Origin: Ophiocordyceps camponoti-saundersi (nom. inval.)
Taxonomy: Eukaryota; Ascomycota; Sordariomycetes; Hypocreales; Ophiocordycipitaceae
Direction: 5' to 3'
Assembly: GCA_003339415.1 (NCBI GenBank)
Contig: PDHQ01000056.1
Location: 10,345 to 74,344, forward strand
Length of the DNA: 64,000 bases
Notes under the pieces: generated by a model
Seen by the model: only the letters and a program-made list of their open reading frames with translations
Told to the model about the DNA's origin: nothing
Database searches by the model: none
Program-made: the position numbers and the translations under genes
Part shown: positions 35,966 to 46,233 of the stretch, piece by piece
Position numbering within the stretch: the first letter of the stretch is position 1
Layout: every line of letters begins with the position of its first letter

Positions 35966-36311
35966 TCACCCCCCCTATACCCCGTGTAACGAAAATAACG
36001 CGTCCGACGCTGTTCTCGGAACTGATCCTTGTTTACACCGGTCTTTTACCAGCAGTTGATTGAGTTTTCACCATCTTTGAGCAAATATGTCGTTGTAAAC
36101 AGATCCATAAAGGGAAGAGAAAAGGCGCACGAGTTGTGGAAAGCTTTGACCTTTCCTTTCCGATCCCCCCCCCCCCTTAGTCGCATACTGCAGGGTCATT
36201 CCGACCGTCTCGTTCGTTATATCTTCATTTTTTCTTTTCTTTCCTGTAGAGAAGAAAGAAACGGGAATCGCCGTAATTCAACAGTCGTTCTCTTTCGTCT
36301 CCCCCCCCCTG

Positions 36312-39300
36312 ATGCGTTACCCTACCCTGCTCGCCGCTTTGGCGGTGTTACAGCCTGTGATCCTTGGCTTACCGATCGCCGAGGAAGAAGATCTCTTCTG
36401 CGAGTCAGATTCTTACGTTGATCTCACTCCCGCGGCCAGCGTGCCGCAGAGTCAGCCAAAGGTCGAGACCGGCGTTGAGCTAACAGTACCTCAAGTTTCG
36501 ACCCTCATTACGAAGGGCGCAAGGGGTGCTGGTCTTGGTCCGGATGTGGTGCAGAGGCTGGCTCACTCGGCTGAGGCGGTAGTGAGGAACAATGGCGTCG
36601 CTTCAGTCGATGATCTTGCTAGAGTCGTTGGTGTCGTCAGTGTCTCGGCGGCCATTTCGACTCCTCACAACTCATCTTCGGTCGTTTGCGCCATGGGAGC
36701 TATCGAGGCTGTTGTCCTCGCCAATATGGGTGACTCGGTGGCATCTCGTTGTGTTGTGGCTGCCGCCGTGGCTGCCGCCTCCTCCGGCGAGAATCCCGAG
36801 ACCGTCATGAAGATCGCCGGAAATACTGTCAAGGCGGCTACTAACGGCGAGAGCACAAACCCGGCTATCGACGGAACTGCCATCTCAACCGAGGCGTCAA
36901 AGGGCTGCAAAACCAGCAAGTGTCGTGTTGGCGTCCAGGCTGTTGTCCAGCTCGTTAGCGTTGGCATCCAAGTCAAGACTGCCGTGATGATCTGCGTGGC
37001 TGTCAATGCCGCCACCGAAAAGGATGACAAGCTCGATTCCTATACAAAGACGCTGGTTCAGCAGATTCAGCAGCTTGGTTCGGGAGCTGAACCTGTCGAG
37101 GCGGCTCAAAAGATTGCGACGGTCACTCAGAGTCTTGATGAGAAGATCGTGGCTGCTGGGAAGATCGAGTTGGCAACCCGCGTGGCTGCCGATGTGATTG
37201 AGAACCTGCCGCCGCCTGACTTGTCTGGCTTGAACGACGTTGTCTCGGATGAACTTCCCATGGGAGATGCTGCTGTGGATGGAAGCCATCTGAAGAGCGT
37301 GGATATTTCCGCTTCGGAGAATAATCAGATTTCAACCGCAACTACCGTCACCGATTTGAGTGGCTCAACGTTACAGGACAGCACTGTGGTTCCCGTCGAA
37401 ACGATTCAGAGCTCTTCTCCTGCTTCTTCTACTGCAGCTGATAGGGTTCTTTCAACTGTCACAACGACCACAAACTCCACGACCGGAATAATGCCTGCCG
37501 TAACGCCAAATGAGGCGTCCTTACCCGCCGCGACGACTGGAAGTCCATCCAAGGTTGTCACGTCTGCCGTCATGACGACAGGAACTTTGACTACCGGCCT
37601 ATCATATACCTGGAGAAACACCACGTTCTTCTCGACCACTCTGAGGAAGACTCCCTTTGCTTCAGCTCCTACAGTGACAGCTCCAATAACCACCGTCTCT
37701 TCCACCACTCTAGTGAATGAGACTTCAAAGACTTCCGATGAACCCCTTGCACCTACCAATGCGGAAATCGTTCCCATTACCTCAGTATCCGAAGTCGCTT
37801 CTTCTCCGGCTTTGAAGCATCATTCCACAAACAGTACCGTTCCAGCTTCTACGTCTGACGAGGTCTCTAACTCGAAGCCTTTCCCCCCCGTTGCTGCGAA
37901 GATAGGGGCTTCTCCTGTCTTGACTCTGGAAACTTCTACTACTCCAGCAGCCGAGATCACTTCTTCACCGACTTTGAAGTATCCGTTCACCAATAGTACC
38001 GTCTCCGCTACCACGGCTGACGAGACCATTGGCTCCGAGTTTTTCCCTCCCATTGATGTGAAAGTAGGGACTTCTCCTGGTTCGGCTTTGGAAAGCTCCC
38101 CTGTCGAAATAACACCCGTGTCGCTTGCTGCCTCTCAAACCACTGATCAGCCTTCCTCTATCACTCCATTGGACGACGGCTCCTCCGCTGCTAAGGCGGC
38201 TGGGATTGATCCCATTGTTGAGCTTCCTACGAGCACTTCGACCGTTGGTCAGGAGCAGGCAATCCCTTCCTCTATTAAACCCGAGAGCAGTTCGACGATT
38301 AACCAGGAGCTGGAGACCTCTTCCGCCACGGAACCCGAGAGTACTCCCAAAGTTGGTCAAGAGAAGGCGTTCAACGTCTCCGGATCGCCAGATCACCCTC
38401 CTTTCAACAACCTGACTCGAAGCTTTGACTCGAAATCCGAGACGAACAGTCCTTCCGTCATGAAATCTGAGAACTCTTTGGCAGAGGCTGAAGATCCTGC
38501 GACGCCAGTCAGCGAGAAGCCTATGACATCGGAGGATGAGGAGTCTGTGACGTCCGAAGACGACGAGCCTGTGACGTCCGGAGACGATAAGTCTGTGACG
38601 TTGGAAGGCGAAAAGTCTCCAGTGCCGGATGACGAGAAGCTGGAGACAGCAGAGGACGAGAAGCCTTTAGCGGACGATGATTCTGTGTTGGAGGTGGTGA
38701 CGCCTACCAATACCACTTCGGTTCGCGAGGAGACTGCCACTTCAGTGGACATGACGCCTACTCCTTCTGGTGACGAGGAGCCTATCGCGTCAGTTGATGA
38801 GAAGCCTTTGACTTCAGGAGACGCCGAGACCGCAACGCAAGAAGCCAAAGAGTCTTCTGCAACCGTGGACAAGGAGCCAGTCACTGAGAGCGTCGGGCCA
38901 TCAACGGACGACAAGCCTGCTGCTCCAGTCGACGAGAAGCCATTGGCAGCCGAGGATGAGGATCCCGCTGCCGAATCAACTGATGAGAAACCTTCAGTGG
39001 CGGAGAGCGAGTCTGCGACGGAAGAGGAAAAGAAGCCCGCAACAGCAGAAGAAGAAAAGCCAGCAGTGAGTAAAGATGATAATATGAACTAGATGCATCC
39101 GGGGCGTCAGCTAACTGTGAGAAACAAAAAGCTCGAGGCGCTGAGCAGCGCAACCGAAGACCCAAACTCGAATCTCGAAACACAGGACTCAAGGCCTCAG
39201 TGGCAAGAGCCCGCCTATGAGTGCAGCGAAGAGGTGCAGCCGGAAGAATGCTTTGGCACGCTGGAATGGTGTCTGAGAAAACTGTATACAGAGGAGGGAA

Positions 39301-41936
39301 AGACCTTTGAAAGCCCCAAGGCCTGTCTTCTCAGCCGCGAGAATCATCCGGAATCGGCTGATGATTTCATGACTTGGAAGATGCCTGGCCCCGAGTTTCC
39401 AGGCTGCGTCGAAACAGCAACCCGGGATGTCTTTACTTTCGAGGCTTGTGTCGGTACGGCATATTACTGCGCAAAAGGCCGCTACTTCGACTTCGACGAG
39501 GACTTCGAGGATGCTGTAGCTTGCGAGCAGAGTCGTAGCAATCGTCCTGAAGTTGTCGAGAACCAGTCAAAGAGCGGGACGGTTAACGATGGTTCTGAAG
39601 AAGAAGAGAAGAAGAGCGAGACAGTCGAAAACACCGACCCCTTAAAGGACGAGAGAGTTATAATCATCCCGAGACGAGACTACATCTGGAAAGAGTCCAG
39701 CGAGCCGCACGATGATGGTCAATGGCCGAGTTGCGCCAGCTCGGCCATCGAAGATGCGCAGCTCCTCGAGAGTTGTCTCGGAACAAAGACCTTCTGCGAT
39801 ATGTTCTACTACGTAACGTTCAAACAGGGCTTTGTTGATCCCGACGATTGCAAGAAGAGCCGCGTTCATCTGCCTGTCAACACCCAGCAGGATTCTCCAA
39901 CGAACGATACAGTCGAGGGGTTTCCGAAGAGCGAGTCAGATAGCGAGAACTCTTCAGAACTGGAGAACCAACCGGTTTGGAAAGAGCCGAAGGCGGCCTA
40001 CGATGAGTTCGATGGTCCGTCCTGCTTTAACGAGACGAGAGATGATGCCCTTCTTCTCGAGGAATGTCTCGGGACGGAGAACTTTTGCAAGTTGGGCTAC
40101 TACGGCCGCTTCCCGGACAACAAGTTTGCCAATGCCCAGGATTGCAGACAGAGTCGCAGAAGGGAACCGGTTGTTGTCGAAGGACGCATCTCGCCTTCCG
40201 GCGTCGAGGCCGGGGAGGAAAAGCCTTCTGGCGAGAAGCAGGATATTGGCGCGGGTGATGAGGAGAAGGATTCTTCCAACGTAGACGGCGACGAAGACGA
40301 AGAAGACGACGACGACAAGGTGAAGGCATCCGTTAAAGAAGATGGCAAAGAAGAGAACTCTACCGAATATGTCGCCGATGAGGCGAACTCAGCTGAGAAG
40401 GACGACAAGACTGCTTCTGCCGAGCAAGGCGACGAGAAGAAGGACCCATCAGCTAAAGAGGACAAGCAGGCGGCTTCTACAGAGGGAGACGACGAGAAGG
40501 ACCCGTCAGCCAAGGAAGATAAGGAGGCGACTTCAACTGAAAATGTCCCCGATGAGGCGAACTCAGCTGAGAAGGATAACAAGACTGCTTCTACCGAGCA
40601 AGATAACGAGAAGACAGAACCATCAGCTAAAGAGGACAAGGAGGCTGCTTCTACCGAGGGAGACGACGAGAAGAAGGATCCGTCAGCCAAAGAGGACAAG
40701 GAGAGTGTTCCTACCGAGGCAGAAGACATGAGGGACGAACCGTCAGCTGAAGAGGGCAAGGAGAAGGCTTCTACCGAATATGCCGCCGACGAGGCAATCT
40801 CATCCATGGACGACGAGGTTGCCTCTACCAAGCAAGGTGATGAGAAAGAGGCTCCGTTAGATGAAGAGGACAAGGGGGATGCTTCTACTGAGAAAGATGA
40901 TGAGAAGGAGGAATCGTCAAACAAGGAAGATAAGAATGAGACTTCTACGGAGAAAAGCAACGCGATGGAGGCTTCATCTACCACAGAGGACGAGGAGAAG
41001 ACTTCATCCACTCCAGAGGCAATCCAGGAGACTTCAACTGAGCAGGCCGATGAGAAGTCTTCCGCTGGGAAAGTTGACGAGGGAAACTCAACCATGATGG
41101 CCGACGAATCAGCTACGTCCACCACGCTTGATGAGGTTTCATCAGCCGAAGGCGACAAGCAGAATGCAGAAAAGGACGACCGGAAGGATGCTTCATCTAC
41201 GGCGGAGGATAAGGAGAAAACTTCTTCCCCGTCAGAGGGAGCCCGGGAAACCTCTAACCAGCAGGTCGATGAGAAGGCTTCGTCCACCGAGAAAAGCGTT
41301 GACGAGGCTGTATCCGAAGACAACAAGGAAAATGCCAACAAGAACGACGAGAAGGAGGCTTCGTCTACAGGAGAGGGCAAGGAAGAGACTTCGTCCACTC
41401 CTCAGGAAGGCCAGGAAACCTCGAACAAGCAGACGAACGAGCAGCCCCCTTCCGATGGGAAAGCTGACGAGGGAACCCCAACAGTGATGGCTGATAAGCC
41501 TGCCTCATCTACCAAGGAAAGCGTTGACGAGGTTGCACCAGCCGAAGATGACGAGGAGAATGCCGACAAAGACAACGAGAAGGAGGCCTCTTCTACAGCA
41601 GAAGTCAAGGAAAAGACTTCGTCCACTCCAGAGGGAGCCAAGGAGACGTCGAACCAGCAGGCCGATGAGAAGGCTTCGTCCATCAAGCAGGTGATTGACA
41701 GGCTTCTGCTGACGAAAGAAAACAAGAACATCGTTGCCCCGGAGCAGAAAGAAAAGAAGGGTATCATTTCGTCTACAGAACAGGCTTCATCCGCCGATAA
41801 GAGCGACGATGACAAGGCTTCGTCAACCGCCACGGAGAACACTCCTTCTATCGGGGATGCCAACGGAGAACAGACCAGGTGGAATGGCACTTTGGCGGGC
41901 GAAGAGAAGAAGCAGGCTCCTCCTACCAGGAAGTAG
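36312..41936 (+). CDS. Giant secreted protein: helical N-region, Ser/Thr stalk, four 4-Cys modules, acidic repeat tail
   Basis: Two long frames (36312-39092 and 39093-41936) share one reading frame and are separated by a single TAG. The TAG lies inside a 66 bp candidate intron, 39066-39131 (GTGAGT donor, GCTAACT branch point, AAAAAG acceptor). Splicing gives 1852 aa. A signal peptide (MRYPTLLAALAVLQPVILG) leads into an Ala/Val-rich, probably helical region with seven cysteines (about 20-310). A Ser/Thr/Pro stalk follows (about 310-730) with a ~55-residue duplication (SSPALKHHSTNSTV / SSPTLKYPFTNSTV) and many N-glycosylation sites. An acidic DEKP-type repeat (about 735-918), four cysteine modules (about 949-1260) and a ~580-residue Glu/Asp/Lys/Ser repeat tail complete it. 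I know no family with this layout. A surface or matrix protein is plausible; no GPI-like C-terminus is seen. If the intron is not used, two proteins would result and the second would lack a signal. Confidence 0.75.
39222..40157 (+). other. Four tandem 4-cysteine modules in the giant protein
   Basis: Each module follows C-x(8 or 13)-C-x-G-T-x2-[FWY]-C-x(17 or 18)-C-x2-S-R. The anchors are ECFGTLEWC...ACLLSR, ACVGTAYYC...ACEQSR, SCLGTKTFC...DCKKSR and ECLGTENFC...DCRQSR. Spacing is nearly invariant and the linkers vary, as expected of repeated disulfide-bonded domains. The pattern does not match a fold I can name (CFEM, LysM, hydrophobin, WSC and kringle are excluded by spacing). Confidence 0.8.
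40369..41700 (+). repeat. Higher-order coding repeats in the acidic tail
   Basis: Two ~59-residue units start at DEANSAEKD (about 40378 and 40555) and contain PSAKEDKEA(A/T)STE. Further on, ~75-residue units carry EASSTxExxEKTSSTPE and ETSxxQxDEK (about 40965, 41185, 41355, 41575). Base-level similarity shows recent tandem duplication inside the exon. Confidence 0.75.
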
Positions 41937-42527
41937 AGCCTGAGCTATGAGAAAAGGGGTGAGTTATTTCAGAGGGCCAAGGCACGCAACGACGCCCTAT
42001 TCCTGTCAGAGAGAATCTTGTCTTCATATTGTAATATTGGTTGTTATCTTTACTTTCTTATTGTTCATCTCATCTTAATACTGAAGCTGCTTTTTCTTCC
42101 CCCTTTCATAGTTGCTGTTGCCCGTCAACGTCATAATATCAAGGCTGGTGTTTCATCGTCTATGTCTAGCCAGCCTCCTGCGAAGCTAGGGGCTCAGCTT
42201 GATGTCCGACGTCGTGCCAGTCTAACGCAACACTTCAGCGGCATATCCGTTTCATGTAATGCTCTAACTAAGAGTTAGGAGCATCAAGGGAGAAGAAGGT
42301 CGACACTATGATCTCGTGAGCCCACTCGTCCTTCTTATTCTCCGACACAAAGGTGTAGCGTCTGTTGACCGTCATCATGTATTAACATTGATGTATGTTG
42401 GATCTCTTTCTCAATATACATGTGTATCATCATTGAACTTCAAGTAAACAGGAACAACACTGGCTTCTCTCGCAGCTTGACGAACCCAGCGTCATGTCTC
42501 CAGCATCTTTTCTTTCTTCCACTTCTC
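41937..42527. other. Intergenic region between convergent genes
   Basis: 591 bp of 3' flanks of the giant protein (plus) and the MARVEL-like gene (minus). No gene or clear structure. Confidence 0.6.
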
Positions 42528-43157
42528 TCACGTGTCGACCTGAACATGAACACCCCCGTGGCCCGCATGCACCGCCGTCCCTCTTCTTCTTCCACCGCCA
42601 AAGCGGAAAGGCTTTCTCAGGAACGAAGCCAAAAGAGCCAGGACAGCGGTACCGAAGAAGGTGATGAGGGCAATGATGGCTAGAACCCAGCTAGCTTTGG
42701 CGGCGATGCATACACGAAACGCTAGATCGGTGATGGCTGTACGGAAGAAACGACGGACGAGACAGGAAAACTGGATGAAGCGAAGCTGGTAGACGCCGGC
42801 AATCAGGGCGCCCATGATGCCAAGATCGATGATGGCGACAAACTTTCCGTCTATATCGGCGAAGAAAAGGGCTGCGCTGGTAATGAGACACCAACCCAAG
42901 GCGATGATTGAGACGATGAAGATGATGGCCACTCCTTCTGGCAATAGCCTGATGTCGACGAAGCCGAAGCGAGACAGCGTCGCGTCCGTGAAGAAGCCGA
43001 GGAGACCGACGATGGGTGTCTGTAGTTGCGGACATGAGCGGCGAGATAGACGAGAAGGAGTGGGCGGTAGATAACTCACCAACAGCAGGAAGATCTGGAA
43101 CAAGCGTACACCTAGATACGCCAGCGCAAGAATTGGGGTTGGATTGAAGACGCCCAT
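42528..43157 (-). CDS. MARVEL-like four-span membrane protein
   Basis: Exons 43157-43080 and 43019-42528 (189 aa). A 60 bp in-frame intron (43020-43079; GTGAGT, CTACAG) interrupts the uncorrected frame; removal gives FQIFLLLTPIVGLLGFFTD. Four hydrophobic segments follow (ILALAYLGVRLFQIFLLL; VAIIFIVSIIALGWCLITSA; FVAIIDLGIMGALIAGVY; WVLAIIALITFFGTAVLALL). Size and topology match fungal MARVEL-domain proteins, which are associated with membrane apposition and the cell periphery. The C-terminus is short and basic (FRFGGGRRRG). Identification rests on topology more than sequence motifs. Confidence 0.7.
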   Translation of the reverse strand: MGVFNPTPILALAYLGVRLFQIFLLLVSYLPPTPSRLSRRSCPQLQTPIVGLLGFFTDATLSRFGFVDIRLLPEGVAIIFIVSIIALGWCLITSAALFFADIDGKFVAIIDLGIMGALIAGVYQLRFIQFSCLVRRFFRTAITDLAFRVCIAAKASWVLAIIALITFFGTAVLALLASFLRKPFRFGGGRRRGTAVHAGHGGVHVQVDT

Positions 43158-45095
43158 GGTATCGTCGGCTTTGTTCTTGTTCCCTCAACTCGAGATGAAA
43201 GCAAAGAAAAGGAGAAGTCTGATGAGCAACTGGTGAAGAGGACCGTCTTGAAAGGTGTGACGATGAACAGCCGTTTACGTCGACTCTATAAAGAAAGACA
43301 GGAAGTGGATATTGATGAAGGCTCGAGGCCCAAGGATCACCTAATAAGAAGAGAAGAAGTTAGTTTGGCAAAGTCATCTCATCGAGGATGGGATTGGATT
43401 GGATGACTACCTTGATCCGACGAAGAAGGCGTCTTTCTGAAGGGAATGATAGTTGAACAAAGTACAAGAAAGAAGTCAAAGATGGCGCCAACGCGAACTC
43501 GGAGGTGGAAGCTTTATATATGATGCCAACGACATTGGCGTCACCAAGTGTGTAATAGTCGGTTCTATCTGAGAGCCAAGGGGGAAGACAACGAGTAATT
43601 GTATCTATTCTGGATGAAAGACACGAGTGCTGTGCTTGAATCAAGAGCAGCGGCAACCCCACGTGTTGCAAACCATCTTAGGACTGAAATGGTCTTGTTT
43701 TGGTGGAAAGGGGGGGTTCACCTTACTCGAGTCTCCCAGTGTCATCCGGAGTATGTCATTGTTGGAGCTTGGGAAGCCAAGTGTCAGATCTTCTGTCAGA
43801 AGGATGCTTAATCGCCAGTAAGGCTCTTCCAGATCACCCCGGGATGTACATGATCTGATGCATAAGAGGCGAGACATTGTTAGTCCAAGGTTGACGAAAG
43901 ATGTGCTGGAGAACGAGTGAGGCTTCTTCTAATCGGACCCAGGGAACGGAGATGTGACCAAGGCAGATAGGTTCGCGAGGCTGACAGTTGGGACGAGTAG
44001 AAACCCTCCAAGGAGCAGCAGGTTGGCGTCGTGACAACGTCCGAAATCAGGAATAGTCGCCGGCCTTCGAGAAGTCTTGAGCCACACTCGGTTGAGTGGG
44101 AACCGGGGAGTTGAAGCCGACGCTAGCAAATCCCCGTTCTTGACTCGGGAGCGATGAAACGTCGGGGATGGAGTGCTTTCGGGGCTAGAGAGAGGCGGTG
44201 CTCGAAAGCGGCTCAGGGATCTCGACAGACAAAAAAGCCGACGAGGCATTTGGTGAAGATGATGGCAGTAGATAGCAGTGAAGCTCAAGACATTGGGATT
44301 GTGGTGAAGGGTCACAATTCGTAGACAGATGAAAGCTGTATTGATATGTAAAGCCTCGTCTACTACGAGATGGTAAACTCCGTAGATAGAATTTGATACG
44401 GCCGAGTACGAGTAATTCAGTCCGACTATCGCACACTAGGGGCCTAGCTCTTTCTGGACTGTCGCGCTATAACGAAGGCTATAGCCTCTCTAGGGGCGGC
44501 GATGGCTACAAGTCAGTAAAGAGCTGCGGGTCCCGGCTCACGAACCATCGGCCGACAGGTAGCGAGTAAGACGATGACGATGATTGAGGCCGTCTTCGCG
44601 TCTCCCGAGGGGAATATTGGCAGAAGGGCACGTATTCAGTTGAAGATTGCGTCATTCGCATGGCGATTATCTGATGCCATCCGGGGTGAGCCGCTAGCGG
44701 GTCTCACTTATATGGGCTAAGAGACGCTGTCCTCTGCACGTATGATGCAGATTTCAAGTGATTGACTACGTACCTAGATTGTATGCACGTATTGGTAGAT
44801 GAAACTCGATCTGAAGTTGGTCAAAGTCTATCAAAAAGAAAGAATCGAAGACTGTTGCAGCTTCGAGAAGACGATGAGGCTCAAAGAAAGAGGATGAGGC
44901 TGAACGGCTAAAGAACGGAAAAATGAACATCTTAGTCATCCATCTCCCCGCTTTGTCCGACTCGGCCGTAATCCTCCCGTCCTCCCATCCTTCCATCCTC
45001 AAATCATCCTCGTCAGCCTCACCCCATTCCCAAATCTAAAGCCTCAGCCTCGCCTCTTTCCAGTCTTCCCCCCCCCTCCCCCTCATCTCTTAGCC
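43158..45095. other. 1.9 kb intergenic region
   Basis: Lies between divergent genes (MARVEL-like minus, EBP-like plus). Minus-strand frames of 67-128 codons (43360-44436) overlap in several frames without a recognisable domain; a decayed gene is possible but not demonstrable. The final 150 bp is a C/T-rich leader. Confidence 0.5.
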
Positions 45096-45901
45096 ATGGT
45101 TAGCACGCGCTCAGCCTCGTCGCGCACCGCATCGGCGCACAACTCGCCGCCGGTGACCCCTCCCAAATCGATGAGGCGCCCCAAGCGCAAATCAACGATG
45201 GCGATACAACGGCAACAAGAGCGAGACGGCTGGGCGCACACGCCTTCGCGTGCTACGCTCTTCTGGATGGCCGTATCCCTCCCGCTCGTCGCGTGGGATA
45301 CCGTCTATGTCCTTGGTAGGCCTCATACCATGGAGGGCGGTGCGATGCATTGGCCTCTGTGGGTGCCGTACAAGCTCTACGGCGAGGTGGACCACATCTA
45401 TGGCTGGAAGGCCTTCAATGCCCGCAACGGCTTTACCGCCGCACAGGGGATGCTCAACCTTGTCGAAACGGCCATGTATCTCCTGTATTTGGGCCTCTTC
45501 TTCAAATCGCCCTCCCGCCGTCTTGAAGGCCGCCCTGCTGCCATTGCTGTTCTCGTCGGCTTCAGCGCTGCCGTCATGACGCTGAGCAAGACCGTGCTGT
45601 ATTGTGAGGCTCAACTCTCGTCTTCCGCGATTTATCCCCTGCTTACCATGATTTTGCCTCCAGGGATGAACGAGTACTACAGTGGCTTCGACAACATTGG
45701 TCACAACCCTATGCTTGATCTCATATACCTTTGGATCATACCAAAGTTTGTGCCCCTTACACCATCATCTACTCTCTCGACGCGCTGACTTTTGACCATA
45801 GCGGCGCCTGGCTTGTCGGCTCCTCCTACATGATCTGGAAGTTGGGCGGCGAAATCCTGGACGGCCTTGAAACGGCCACAGCTCACGTCAAGCAAGAATA
45901 G
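45096..45901 (+). CDS. EBP/EXPERA-like membrane protein
   Basis: Exons 45096-45603, 45664-45745 and 45802-45901 (229 aa). The 60 and 56 bp introns restore TVLYWMNEYYSGFDNIGHN and LWIIPNGAWLVGSSYMIWKLGGEIL. Membrane spans and the motifs WDTVYVLGRPHTMEGG, HWPLWVPYKLYGEVDHIYGW and GFTAAQGMLNLVETAMYLLYL place it with a fungal family related to the emopamil-binding (sterol isomerase-like) proteins. The first ~55 residues are basic, Ser/Pro-rich and probably cytosolic. Whether it is a sterol delta8-isomerase is doubtful, because true ERG2/EBP proteins differ. It probably resides in the ER. Confidence 0.75.
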
Positions 45902-46233
45902 GAATCATCATTTCACCTCGGGACCGAGTAGGCAGATGAAAAGAAAGACAAGAAAGAAAATTGCACGTCATTGACGCCGTCCGTAAGGCAACGTGAAGCC
46001 ATGCCAGAGATCGGCGGAAAGGAAAAATAGTCTCGTCATCTCGAGGTAGTCCCCAAGGACTATCGGGGTATCAGATGATCTGAACAGAAAAGAAACAAAT
46101 GAAGGATGTCCAGAAACGATGGAAACCGACTTCGCTGCTCAGCTCTCCTCCAGGTCTCCCCCCTCCTCCGCCCCCCTTTTTCTTTTTGTTTACTACTCCA
46201 TCTTCATCCTGCAGCAGAGTCGAGGGAGCGACC
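45902..46233. other. Short convergent intergenic region
   Basis: 332 bp of 3' flanks between the EBP-like gene (plus) and the DUF8004-like gene (minus). No feature is seen. Confidence 0.6.

Larger units (their letters stand above)
33859..36311. other. 2.5 kb microsatellite-rich intergenic region
   Basis: Contains many TATG/TACA clusters (33865-33885, 34155-34190, 34540-34575, 34745-34790, 35085-35105, 35320-35342, 35650-35695) and a long (TC)n tract at 35915-35965. Apart from a possible small gene at 34230, nothing coding is supported. Confidence 0.6.

Noticed and set aside
36665..38914. Several 120-175-codon minus frames under the giant protein
   Set aside because: Antisense shadows of repetitive sense codons with no motif of their own.
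40100..41398. 432-codon Ser-rich minus-strand frame
   Set aside because: Exact antisense shadow of the Glu/Asp/Lys-rich coding repeats of the giant protein.
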